This document shows, piece after piece, positions 7,584 through 13,707 of a stretch of DNA of 16,172 bases; position 1 is the stretch's first letter; each line of letters begins with the position of its first letter. The position numbers and the translations under genes were made by a program. This DNA comes from Deltaproteobacteria bacterium (lineage in GTDB: Bacteria > JAUYMQ01): positions 1 through 16,172 of the forward strand of contig JAUYMQ010000192.1 in NCBI GenBank assembly GCA_030698575.1, written 5' to 3'. The notes below the pieces were generated by a model that was not told where the DNA came from, did not search any database, and saw only the letters and a program-made list of their open reading frames with translations.

Positions 7584-8035
7584 TCGCCCGTGTGCCCGAA
7601 ACCACCTTCGCCCCGCTGGCTGGCGGGAAGCGCGGGCACCTCGTCCCAGAGCGGCCTGACCACGGGCGCAACGATAAGCTGGGCGATGCGATCGCCGCGA
7701 CGGATCGTCACCGGCGCCTGCCCGAGGTTCACAAGGATCACGCAGACCTCCCCCCGGAAGTCGGCGTCGATGGTGCCGGGGGCGTTGGCCACGGTGAGAC
7801 CGTGCCTGAGCGCCAGCCCGCTTCGCGGCCGTACCTGCCCCTCGTAGCCCGAGGGCAGCGCCAGCGAGAACCCCGTGGGGACGGCTGCGCGCTCGCCGGG
7901 AGCCAGGGTCAGGTTCTCCTCGAGCGCGGCCCCGAGATCCACGCCGGCCGCCTCTGGCGACATGGCCGCCGGGAGGGGCAGATCGGCATCCCGTTCCGGG
8001 CGGACACGCCGTATGGGGATCTTCAGATCTTCCAC
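7580..8035 (-). CDS. dut: dUTPase (deoxyuridine 5'-triphosphate nucleotidohydrolase)
   Basis: Dut hydrolyses dUTP to dUMP and pyrophosphate, keeping uracil out of DNA and feeding thymidylate synthesis. The 151-residue protein is the standard homotrimeric type and all five motifs are present in order: [10 protein letters not shown] (29-38), RPRSGLA (69-75), [14 protein letters not shown] (84-97, catalytic Asp90), RGDRIAQLI (113-121) and [10 protein letters not shown] (141-150). The start ATG follows GTGGAAG, with GGAGG 11 nt upstream. The gene begins 9 bp after the U-run of the pnp terminator, so there is no room for a separate promoter and it probably depends on readthrough. Its stop codon lies inside the -35 of the next promoter. 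Confidence 0.97.
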   Translation of the reverse strand: MEDLKIPIRRVRPERDADLPLPAAMSPEAAGVDLGAALEENLTLAPGERAAVPTGFSLALPSGYEGQVRPRSGLALRHGLTVANAPGTIDADFRGEVCVILVNLGQAPVTIRRGDRIAQLIVAPVVRPLWDEVPALPASQRGEGGFGHTGD

Positions 8036-8044
8036 CGGGCCTCC

Positions 8045-8073
8045 AAAAACGACTCCCCGCCGGAAGCGGGGAG
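8045..8073 (-). terminator. Rho-independent terminator after pnp
   Basis: On the transcribed strand an 8-bp perfect GC-rich stem (CTCCCCGC, loop TTCCG, GCGGGGAG) is followed by TCG and five T residues. It starts 10 nt after the pnp stop codon and ends 9 nt before dut. This is the only classic intrinsic terminator I found in the window, and it marks the end of the infB-to-pnp transcript. Confidence 0.85.
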
Positions 8074-8083
8074 AGGTCGGGGG

Positions 8084-10414
8084 TCAGCGGCGCCGGCGAT
8101 GGCTCCGGCCCCCATCATCCCGAGGAGAGGAGTCCTCGGAGTCTTTTTTGCCGCCCTTTTCGGCCTCGCCCTGGGCCTCGTCATCGAGATCGCCGAGCGC
8201 TGCCTTGCGGGACAGGCGAATCTTCCCCTGCGGATCGACGTCGAGACACTTGACCATGACCTCGTCGCCCTCCCGCAGCACGTCCGTGACCTTGTCGACC
8301 CGCTTGTGGGCCAGCTCGGAGATGTGCACGAGGCCGTCGGTGCCGGGGAAGATCTCGACAAAGGCGCCGAAGTCCATGATCTTGCGGACCTTGCCCAGAT
8401 AGACACGGCCGATCTCGGCCTCCTGGGTCAGCTCCCGGATCATGGCCTTGGCCTGCTCGAGCGCCTTCAGGTCGGCGGAAGCGACGCGTACCTCGCCGGA
8501 GTCGTCCACATCGATCTTGGCGCCCGTGCGGCTCTGGATCCCCTTGATGACCTTTCCGCCTGGCCCAATGACGTCGCGGATCCGGTCGGGCTTGATCCAG
8601 ACCGTCTCGATTCGCGGCGCGTGAGGCGAAAGTTCCGGGCGCGGCGCCGAGAGCGCAGCGTTCATCCGCTCGAGCACGTGGAGTCTGGCCACCCGGGCCT
8701 GATCGAGCGCCTGGGCCATCACCTCGCGGCTCACGCCCTCGTCGATCTTGATGTCCATCTGCAGCGCAGTGACGCCAACCGAGGTCCCGGTGACCTTGAA
8801 ATCCATGTCGCCGAGGTGATCCTCGTCGCCAAGGATGTCGGTCAGCACGGCAACATCAGATCCCTCCTTGATGAGCCCCATGGCGATGCCGGCCACCGGT
8901 GCATTGATGGGCACACCGGCGTCCATGAGGGAGAGCGAACCGCCGCAGACCGTTGCCATGGAGGACGACCCGTTCGACTCGAGCACCTCGCCCACCACGC
9001 GGATCGTGTAGGGGAACTTCACGGCCTCCGGAAGCTGGCCGCGCAGAGCGCGGTCGGCGAGTGCACCGTGGCCGATCTCGCGCCGGCCAGGGCCCCGGAG
9101 AAACTTCGTCTCGCCGGTGCTGAATGGGGGGAAGTTGTAGTGGAGCAGGAAGGTTCGCCAGTGCTCCCCCGTCAGGGTTTCGATGAGTTGCTCGTCATCC
9201 GAAGTGCCAAGCGTCGTCATCACGAGCGCCTGGGTTTCACCGCGTGTGAAGAGCGCCGAACCGTGCGCCCTGGGGAGGATGCCGACCTGGCACTCGATGG
9301 CGCGGACGTCGCCGAGCCCCCGGCCGTCGATGCGCGTCTTGTCCTTCAGGATGCGCATGCGGACGATGTGGCCCTCGAGATCATGGAACCACGACTTGAG
9401 CCGGGCCTCCAGGGCCCGGATCTCCCGGGCTGCGGTCTCCAGCTCCGCGGGGCTGCCCAGGCTGCGCTGGCGGGCCTTCTCGGGCGCCACGAAGGCTTCC
9501 GTCATCTCGTCTCGCGCCGCCCTGATCTGCTCGCGGCGCTTCTGCTTCTCAGTCACGCTGTAGGCTTCCGTGAGCTTTGGCGCGACGAGATCCTTGAAGC
9601 GCTTGAACTCCTCGAGGTGGGCGGAGGCGGCCTCGTCGCCAGCCGCCTCGCCGGAGAGCACGCGCTCCATGCGCTGGTGGGTCACCGGCGCGACGAAAGC
9701 GATCTTCTCGATCGAAAGCCCCTCCGCGAGGCGCGTCTTCTCGACCGCCGCCCGCAATTCCTTCTGGATCGCAATGAGGGGCCGGATCGCCTCGTGGCCG
9801 AACAGGAGCGCCTCCACGATGTCCGACTCGAGAATCTCCTTGCCTCCCCCCTCCACCATGACGATGGCGTCCTCGCTCGCCGCGAGGATGATGTTGAGAT
9901 CGCAGTCGGCAACCTGACTGTTCGTGGGATTGGCGATGAGCTCACCGTTGATCCGCCCCACGCGCACGCCCGCGATCGGTCCCTGGAAGGGGATGTCCGA
10001 TATTGTCAGCGCAGCACTGGCGCCGGTGATCGCGAGCACGTCCGCATCGCATTCGGGATCCGACGAGAGCACGGTGGCGATGATCTGCGTCTCGTTCCTG
10101 AAACCTTCCGGAAAGAGCGGCCGGAGCGGCCGGTCGATGAATCGCGAGGTCAGGGTTTCCTTCTCGGTGAGCCGCCCTTCGCGCTTGAAGAACCCGCCGG
10201 GAATCTTTCCCGCGGAGGAGGTCTTCTCGAGGTAATCGACGGTAAGCGGGAAAAAGTCGATCCCCTCCCTCGGGAGCCCAGAGGAAACCGCAGTGACAAG
10301 GACCATCGTGTCGCCGTATGAAACAACCACCGCGCCATTGGCCTGACGGGCTATCGCGCCCGTTTCCAGCCCAAGCGCCTGGCCTCCTACTTCAGTTGTA
10401 AGCTTGATTGACAT
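8084..10414 (-). CDS. pnp: Polyribonucleotide nucleotidyltransferase (PNPase)
   Basis: PNPase is the trimeric phosphorolytic 3'-5' exoribonuclease of RNA turnover. The 776-residue protein has the full layout: first RNase PH domain (about 10-145) with the RNA-contacting GGFFKREG (73-80); a helical linker domain (about 210-350); second RNase PH domain with GSSSMA (482-487) and the catalytic aspartates Asp530 and Asp536 in [11 protein letters not shown]; a KH domain with GPGGK (617-621); and an S1 domain (about 668-738). A charged tail ends in SHRRRR. It is longer than the roughly 710-residue E. coli enzyme. Most of the excess lies between the two RNase PH domains (about 260-345), because the catalytic aspartates are shifted about 44 residues while the N-terminal part is in register. 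It lies 129 bp after rpsO, the classic neighbour. Confidence 0.98.
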   Translation of the reverse strand: MSIKLTTEVGGQALGLETGAIARQANGAVVVSYGDTMVLVTAVSSGLPREGIDFFPLTVDYLEKTSSAGKIPGGFFKREGRLTEKETLTSRFIDRPLRPLFPEGFRNETQIIATVLSSDPECDADVLAITGASAALTISDIPFQGPIAGVRVGRINGELIANPTNSQVADCDLNIILAASEDAIVMVEGGGKEILESDIVEALLFGHEAIRPLIAIQKELRAAVEKTRLAEGLSIEKIAFVAPVTHQRMERVLSGEAAGDEAASAHLEEFKRFKDLVAPKLTEAYSVTEKQKRREQIRAARDEMTEAFVAPEKARQRSLGSPAELETAAREIRALEARLKSWFHDLEGHIVRMRILKDKTRIDGRGLGDVRAIECQVGILPRAHGSALFTRGETQALVMTTLGTSDDEQLIETLTGEHWRTFLLHYNFPPFSTGETKFLRGPGRREIGHGALADRALRGQLPEAVKFPYTIRVVGEVLESNGSSSMATVCGGSLSLMDAGVPINAPVAGIAMGLIKEGSDVAVLTDILGDEDHLGDMDFKVTGTSVGVTALQMDIKIDEGVSREVMAQALDQARVARLHVLERMNAALSAPRPELSPHAPRIETVWIKPDRIRDVIGPGGKVIKGIQSRTGAKIDVDDSGEVRVASADLKALEQAKAMIRELTQEAEIGRVYLGKVRKIMDFGAFVEIFPGTDGLVHISELAHKRVDKVTDVLREGDEVMVKCLDVDPQGKIRLSRKAALGDLDDEAQGEAEKGGKKDSEDSSPRDDGGRSHRRRR

Positions 10415-10543
10415 ACCCTCTCATCCTTCCCAGGGCGCGGCCATCCGCACCCCTGTCGCCCGAACACCGCCCTTTGGCGCGTCCCGGCCGGTGACTGATT
10501 AGGAGAGAACCCGGCGGGTCCCCTCGCCTTGGTAAGGAGCCGG
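10415..10543 (-). promoter_or_regulatory. rpsO-pnp intergenic leader
   Basis: These 129 nt separate rpsO from pnp. Imperfect hairpins can be drawn (CTCCTT/AAGGCGAG with a bulge; ACCC-GCC-GGGT; CGCC-AAAG-GGCG), but none has a U-run and I see no convincing promoter. In E. coli the equivalent gap carries RNase III processing and PNPase autocontrol signals; a similar role here is inferred from position only. Confidence 0.4.
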
Positions 10544-10813
10544 CTACTTACGAATTCCCAGCCGATCGATGACTTTCCGGTACCGCTCGATGTCCTTGCG
10601 CTTCAGGTAGTCGAGCAGCCTGCGCCGCTTTCCCACCAGCTTGAGCAAGCCGACGCGGGAGTGGTGATCCTTCTTGTGAAACTTGAAGTGACCGGTGAGG
10701 TGATCGATGCGGGTCGTCATCAGCGCGATCTGCACCTCAGGCGATCCGGTGTCGGTGTCGTGAGTCCGGAAGTCTCCGATAACCTTCTGCTTCTGCTCCT
10801 TGGGCGTTTCCAT
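10544..10813 (-). CDS. rpsO: 30S ribosomal protein S15
   Basis: S15 is a primary 16S rRNA-binding protein of the small-subunit platform and often represses its own mRNA. From ATG 10813 the protein has exactly 89 residues, the family length. It contains the S15 signature region [31 protein letters not shown] and LLDYLKRKD, ending RLGIRK. An upstream in-frame ATG at 10828 would add five residues, but that codon touches the Shine-Dalgarno GGAGGG (10821-10826), which sits 7 nt before ATG 10813, so the shorter start is right. The neighbours truB and pnp are the usual ones. Confidence 0.98.
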   Translation of the reverse strand: METPKEQKQKVIGDFRTHDTDTGSPEVQIALMTTRIDHLTGHFKFHKKDHHSRVGLLKLVGKRRRLLDYLKRKDIERYRKVIDRLGIRK

Positions 10814-10933
10814 GTTCGATCCCTCCATTGCCGCTCAATCGAGCGGCGCTAGTCGCCGCAGGCGCCGGATCGGGGCGCCAGGGCCGTGTGGTAAGTCGTG
10901 TTGCCTCGCGCGGCCGCTCGTTCGAGCGGGCGC
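10814..10933 (-). promoter_or_regulatory. rpsO leader with three stem-loops (candidate S15 autoregulatory element)
   Basis: The 120 nt between truB and rpsO hold three perfect inverted repeats in transcript order: CCGCTCG-AA-CGAGCGG (10929-10914), GGCGCC-N7-GGCGCC (10879-10861), and GCCGCTC-GATT-GAGCGGC (10847-10830). The last ends a few bases before the GGAGGG ribosome site. The first and third share the core CCGCTCGA..GAGCGG. No U-run follows any of them, so they are not intrinsic terminators. S15 leaders are known in several bacterial groups, and this position fits one. Confidence 0.5.
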
Positions 10934-11881
10934 TCACTCGTAATCGTGAAGAACCCGTATAGTCCGGAGCCGCATCCGCCCGGACCGCTCCTCGACAACC
11001 TCCGTGAGGGCGACCACACCACCCGCAGGCCCAAGAATCATGACGCGATCACCCGCCCGGCTGCCCGAGGGCGCGTCCGGGGGCTGCCCCTGCGCGGCCC
11101 GGGCTGCGGTATCTGCATCGACCAGGCTGGGCGTCCACTCTTCCGCCAGGGCCTCGGCCAGCGGGATGAGGTGCTTCCCGAGCGCCTCTCCCTTTCCTTC
11201 GAGAAGGGCCTCGAGCGGCTGGGCCTGCTCGATGCTGAAACGCCCGCTTCGTGTCCGGCGAAGGCCCGCCAGCGTTGCGCCGCAGCCCAGTCGCCGCCCC
11301 AGTTCCCAGGCCAGCGTGCGGATGTAGGTTCCCTTGGCGCAGGTCACACGCAACGTCAGTTCGGGAAGGGCCACCGACTCGATTTCGATTGCCCGGATCG
11401 AGACCTTCCGCGGCGCCCGATCGACTTCCTTGCCGGCCCGGGCCAGCACGTGAAGCCGCACCCCCCCTTGCTTGACCGCCGAGTACATCGGCGGAACCTG
11501 CTCAATCTCCCCGACGAGGCCCGCAGCCTCGCGCGCGATGAGTTCGGGGCTGGCCCCCGCCCAGTCAGCCTCGCGCGTCACGGTACCCGTGACATCCTGC
11601 GTATCTGTCTCAATGCCGAGCCTGACCCGCGCGAGGTATTCCTTCTCGCCCGCCATCAGAAATCGCGAGGCCTTCGTCGCCTCGTTGATGCAGACAACCA
11701 GGAGCCCCGTCGCAAGCGGATCGAGCGTGCCGGCATGCCCCGACCGCCGAACTCCCGGGAGCCGCCTGAGCAGCTCCACGACGTCATGGGAGGTGAGCCC
11801 CGCGGGCTTGTCCACCAGCAGGACGCCGTGGCGCCTGCCGGGGCCCTCAACCGGGGGCAAGGAGCGCCCGGGCACGCTCAT
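10934..11881 (-). CDS. truB: tRNA pseudouridine(55) synthase TruB
   Basis: TruB converts U55 of the tRNA T-loop to pseudouridine. From ATG 11881 the protein has 315 residues. It carries GVLLVDKPAGLTSHDVV near the start and the family motif GHAGTLDPLATGLL, whose Asp54 is the catalytic residue. KGTYIRTLAWELGRRLGCGA and LRRTRSGRF follow, then a C-terminal extension with a PUA-like strand pattern. An alternative GTG start at 11890 adds three residues and has AAGG upstream; the ATG has only a weak site, so the start is uncertain by these few codons. Either way the 5' end overlaps the nrnA 3' end by about 35-44 bp, indicating tight coupling. Confidence 0.96.
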   Translation of the reverse strand: MSVPGRSLPPVEGPGRRHGVLLVDKPAGLTSHDVVELLRRLPGVRRSGHAGTLDPLATGLLVVCINEATKASRFLMAGEKEYLARVRLGIETDTQDVTGTVTREADWAGASPELIAREAAGLVGEIEQVPPMYSAVKQGGVRLHVLARAGKEVDRAPRKVSIRAIEIESVALPELTLRVTCAKGTYIRTLAWELGRRLGCGATLAGLRRTRSGRFSIEQAQPLEALLEGKGEALGKHLIPLAEALAEEWTPSLVDADTAARAAQGQPPDAPSGSRAGDRVMILGPAGGVVALTEVVEERSGRMRLRTIRVLHDYE

Positions 11882-12860
11882 CGATCTCACGCCTGACCTT
11901 TTCGAGCGACCCCTTCACCGTGCAGCCCGAGGCGTTCCGGTGTCCGCCGCCCCCGTAGGCCGCCGAAATGAGGGTCGTATCGACCCGGCCCTGCCCCCTG
12001 AGCGAAACCTTCCATTCCTCGGGGCCGATCTGACGCAGAAGGAAGGCCAGCTCCACCCCCGCGATACCGCGCGGGTAATTGACGAAGCCCTCCACGTGCT
12101 CCGGGCCGGTTTCGGTCTGCTCGAACATCTCCGTGCTGACAACCACCGACGCCACGCTTCCGTCCTTCGTGATGTCGAGCGTGCCCAGCACGCGGGCGAG
12201 GAGCCGGTAGGTTTTCTCCTCGTTCGAATCAAAGATCTTCTGCGAAACGAAATCGGGCCGCGCGCCGCAACGAACCAGTTCCGCCGCAGCTTCGAGACAC
12301 TCGGGGTTCGCGTTCGAATACCGGAACGATCCCGTGTCCGTCACGAGGCCGCACAGCAGGTTCGTCGCCACATCGACCGAGATGGGGTGCCCGAGAGCCT
12401 TGAGGACCCGGAAGACCAGCAGCGCCGTCGCGCAGGCGCCCGGGTCGATGTAGTTCACTTCCGCAAAGCCCTGGCTGGAAACGTGATGGTCGAGGTTCAC
12501 GAAGCGAAAATCCGCCCTCCGCGACAGCATCTCGGGACCGACGCGCTCCAGCTCGCCGCAATCGCAGACAATCACCGTGTCACCGGGCCGTGCACCATCG
12601 AGGGATTGCACGACTTCTCCCGCGCCTGGAAACGGCTTGAGCACGCGGGGAACCGGATCGGCGTTGTAGAGGATGGTCGTCTTGCCCATCTCGCGCAGCG
12701 CGAGGCCGAGGGCAAGGCTGGATCCGAGCGCATCCCCCTCGGGGTTCCGATGCGCGGTCACCAGAAACCGGTCCCGTTCGCGGAGAATGCGGAGGACCCC
12801 GGCCAGGGCGCCCTCTGAAGCGTGCGGGCCGGCGGCGCGAAGCGCGGCCGGTTCACTCAT
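11847..12860 (-). CDS. nrnA: DHH/DHHA1 phosphoesterase, NrnA-type oligoribonuclease/pAp phosphatase
   Basis: Members of this family degrade 2-5 nt RNAs and dephosphorylate pAp, using Mn-dependent chemistry. The 337-residue protein shows the DHH domain: TAHRNPEGDALGSS (35-48; His37, Asp43), Asp100 in VCDCGELERVG, the DHH triad at 124-126 (NLDHHVSS), and GLVTDTGSFRYSN (171-183). The DHHA1 domain ends with GGGGHRNASG (303-312), the substrate-phosphate loop. Bacterial nrnA homologues commonly sit between rbfA and truB, as here. Its ATG overlaps the rbfA stop (ATGA). Members differ in preference (oligoRNA, pAp, cyclic-di-nucleotide products), and sequence alone does not settle which applies. Confidence 0.93.
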   Translation of the reverse strand: MSEPAALRAAGPHASEGALAGVLRILRERDRFLVTAHRNPEGDALGSSLALGLALREMGKTTILYNADPVPRVLKPFPGAGEVVQSLDGARPGDTVIVCDCGELERVGPEMLSRRADFRFVNLDHHVSSQGFAEVNYIDPGACATALLVFRVLKALGHPISVDVATNLLCGLVTDTGSFRYSNANPECLEAAAELVRCGARPDFVSQKIFDSNEEKTYRLLARVLGTLDITKDGSVASVVVSTEMFEQTETGPEHVEGFVNYPRGIAGVELAFLLRQIGPEEWKVSLRGQGRVDTTLISAAYGGGGHRNASGCTVKGSLEKVRREIDERARALLAPG

Positions 12861-13195
12861 TCGATGTCTCTCAACAAGTCGCTGATCCTGGCCCCCGTTT
12901 CCAGCGAGTCATCGTGCAGGAACCGAAGCTCGGGGGCGAACTTGAGCCTCAGTCGCCGGCCCAGCTCCCGCCGGATAAAGCCGGCCGCCTTGGTGAGGCC
13001 CACCAGGCTTTCCTCGGATTCTTCTTTCGTCCCTATCCGGCTGAAAAAGACCTTCGCCTGCCGCAGATCCGGCGACATGAGGACATCGGTGATCGTCACG
13101 AGCCCGATGCGGGGATCCTTGAGATCGCGCAGGATCATCTCACTGATCTCGGCCCGGACGGTCTCGCCCACCCGCGACAGCCGCTTGGGAATCAC
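12857..13195 (-). CDS. rbfA: 30S ribosome-binding factor RbfA
   Basis: RbfA is a KH-fold maturation factor that binds the 16S rRNA 5' region in late 30S assembly and is needed for cold adaptation in E. coli. The 112-residue protein is a normal length. It contains KRLSRVGETVRAEISEMI, then LKDPRIGLVTITDV, the conserved KDPRxG..T.T.V segment, then DLRQAKVFFS and LRFLHDDS near the end. The start is GTG 13195 with GGGGA upstream, 24 bp after ylxP. The stop overlaps the nrnA start as ATGA. Placement between IF2 and truB is the widespread arrangement. Confidence 0.96.
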   Translation of the reverse strand: MIPKRLSRVGETVRAEISEMILRDLKDPRIGLVTITDVLMSPDLRQAKVFFSRIGTKEESEESLVGLTKAAGFIRRELGRRLRLKFAPELRFLHDDSLETGARISDLLRDIE

Positions 13196-13219
13196 CAGTA
13201 AGTCCCCGCTGGAGCCCCT

Positions 13220-13606
13220 TCATTCCTCGTCGCCGCGAATGTCTCCGGCGTCGATGGCCTCCCCGTCCTCGAAACCCTCTTCCTCTTCATCCCCGAGAGC
13301 GAACTCACTTTCACCGTCGTTGAAGTGGATGATCTCAATCTGCGAATCGACGATCTCGGCCAGGGCTAGAGAAGCGATGAAGTTCTGAACCTTGTCGAGC
13401 TGGGAGTTCACATGGGGGCCGTCATTTCCCGCCACTGCCAGTCCGAGTTCGATCCTTCGCCAGAGATCATTCGAGCCGATCTCCGCGATCGAAACGTTGA
13501 ACTTGTTCGCCACGCGGCTCTTGATCCGGTTCAGGACGCCACGCTTGGCCTTGAGCGAATTGCCGGCCTGGTGGATCATACTGAGCCTGCAAACCCCAAC
13601 CACCAT
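13220..13606 (-). CDS. ylxP: DUF503 (YlxP-like) protein with an acidic C-terminal tail
   Basis: This is a small protein of the DUF503/YlxP family, commonly encoded between infB and rbfA and thought to assist ribosome or translation functions; its biochemical role is not established. The conserved core is residues 1-96: MVVGVCRLSM, SLKAKRGVLNRIKSRVANKFNVSIAE, and LGLAVAGND. The usual length is about 90-100. Here residues 97-128 form an added tail with 16 Asp/Glu out of 32 (including DEEEE). The ATG has GGAAGG six bases upstream. It lies 101 bp after infB. The gene symbol is by family and position. Confidence 0.88.
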   Translation of the reverse strand: MVVGVCRLSMIHQAGNSLKAKRGVLNRIKSRVANKFNVSIAEIGSNDLWRRIELGLAVAGNDGPHVNSQLDKVQNFIASLALAEIVDSQIEIIHFNDGESEFALGDEEEEGFEDGEAIDAGDIRGDEE

Positions 13607-13707
13607 GGCTGGCCTTCCGTCCCTGGCCTTCGGGGGGACATCCGGTAGTCAGCGGGGGATCGGCCGAACGTCCACCGCCACTGCTCCCCGCGGGACCGGC
13701 TGGAGCG
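13607..13707 (-). other. infB-ylxP intergenic stretch
   Basis: These 101 bp follow the infB TGA. A GCTCC...GGAGC stem enclosing the palindrome CCCGCGGG can be drawn at its upstream end, but no U-run follows and no promoter is evident. Nothing else is supported, and transcription probably continues through. Confidence 0.3.

Noticed and set aside
8119-8139. 7-bp stem (CCGAGGA / TCCTCGG) near the pnp 3' end
   Set aside because: It lies within the pnp coding tail and has no U-run; it may be chance in a repetitive Asp/Ser-coding stretch.
7490-10321. 943-codon plus-strand open frame opposite pnp and dut
   Set aside because: It is the antisense shadow of a GC-rich, strongly conserved gene. Its translation matches no family I know, and it spans two real minus-strand genes and a terminator.
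10480-10543. Terminator between rpsO and pnp
   Set aside because: The hairpins are short or bulged and lack a U-run; rpsO and pnp are normally cotranscribed.
10814-10828. S15 start at ATG 10828
   Set aside because: This ATG adjoins the GGAGGG ribosome site and gives a 94-residue protein; ATG 10813 gives the standard 89.
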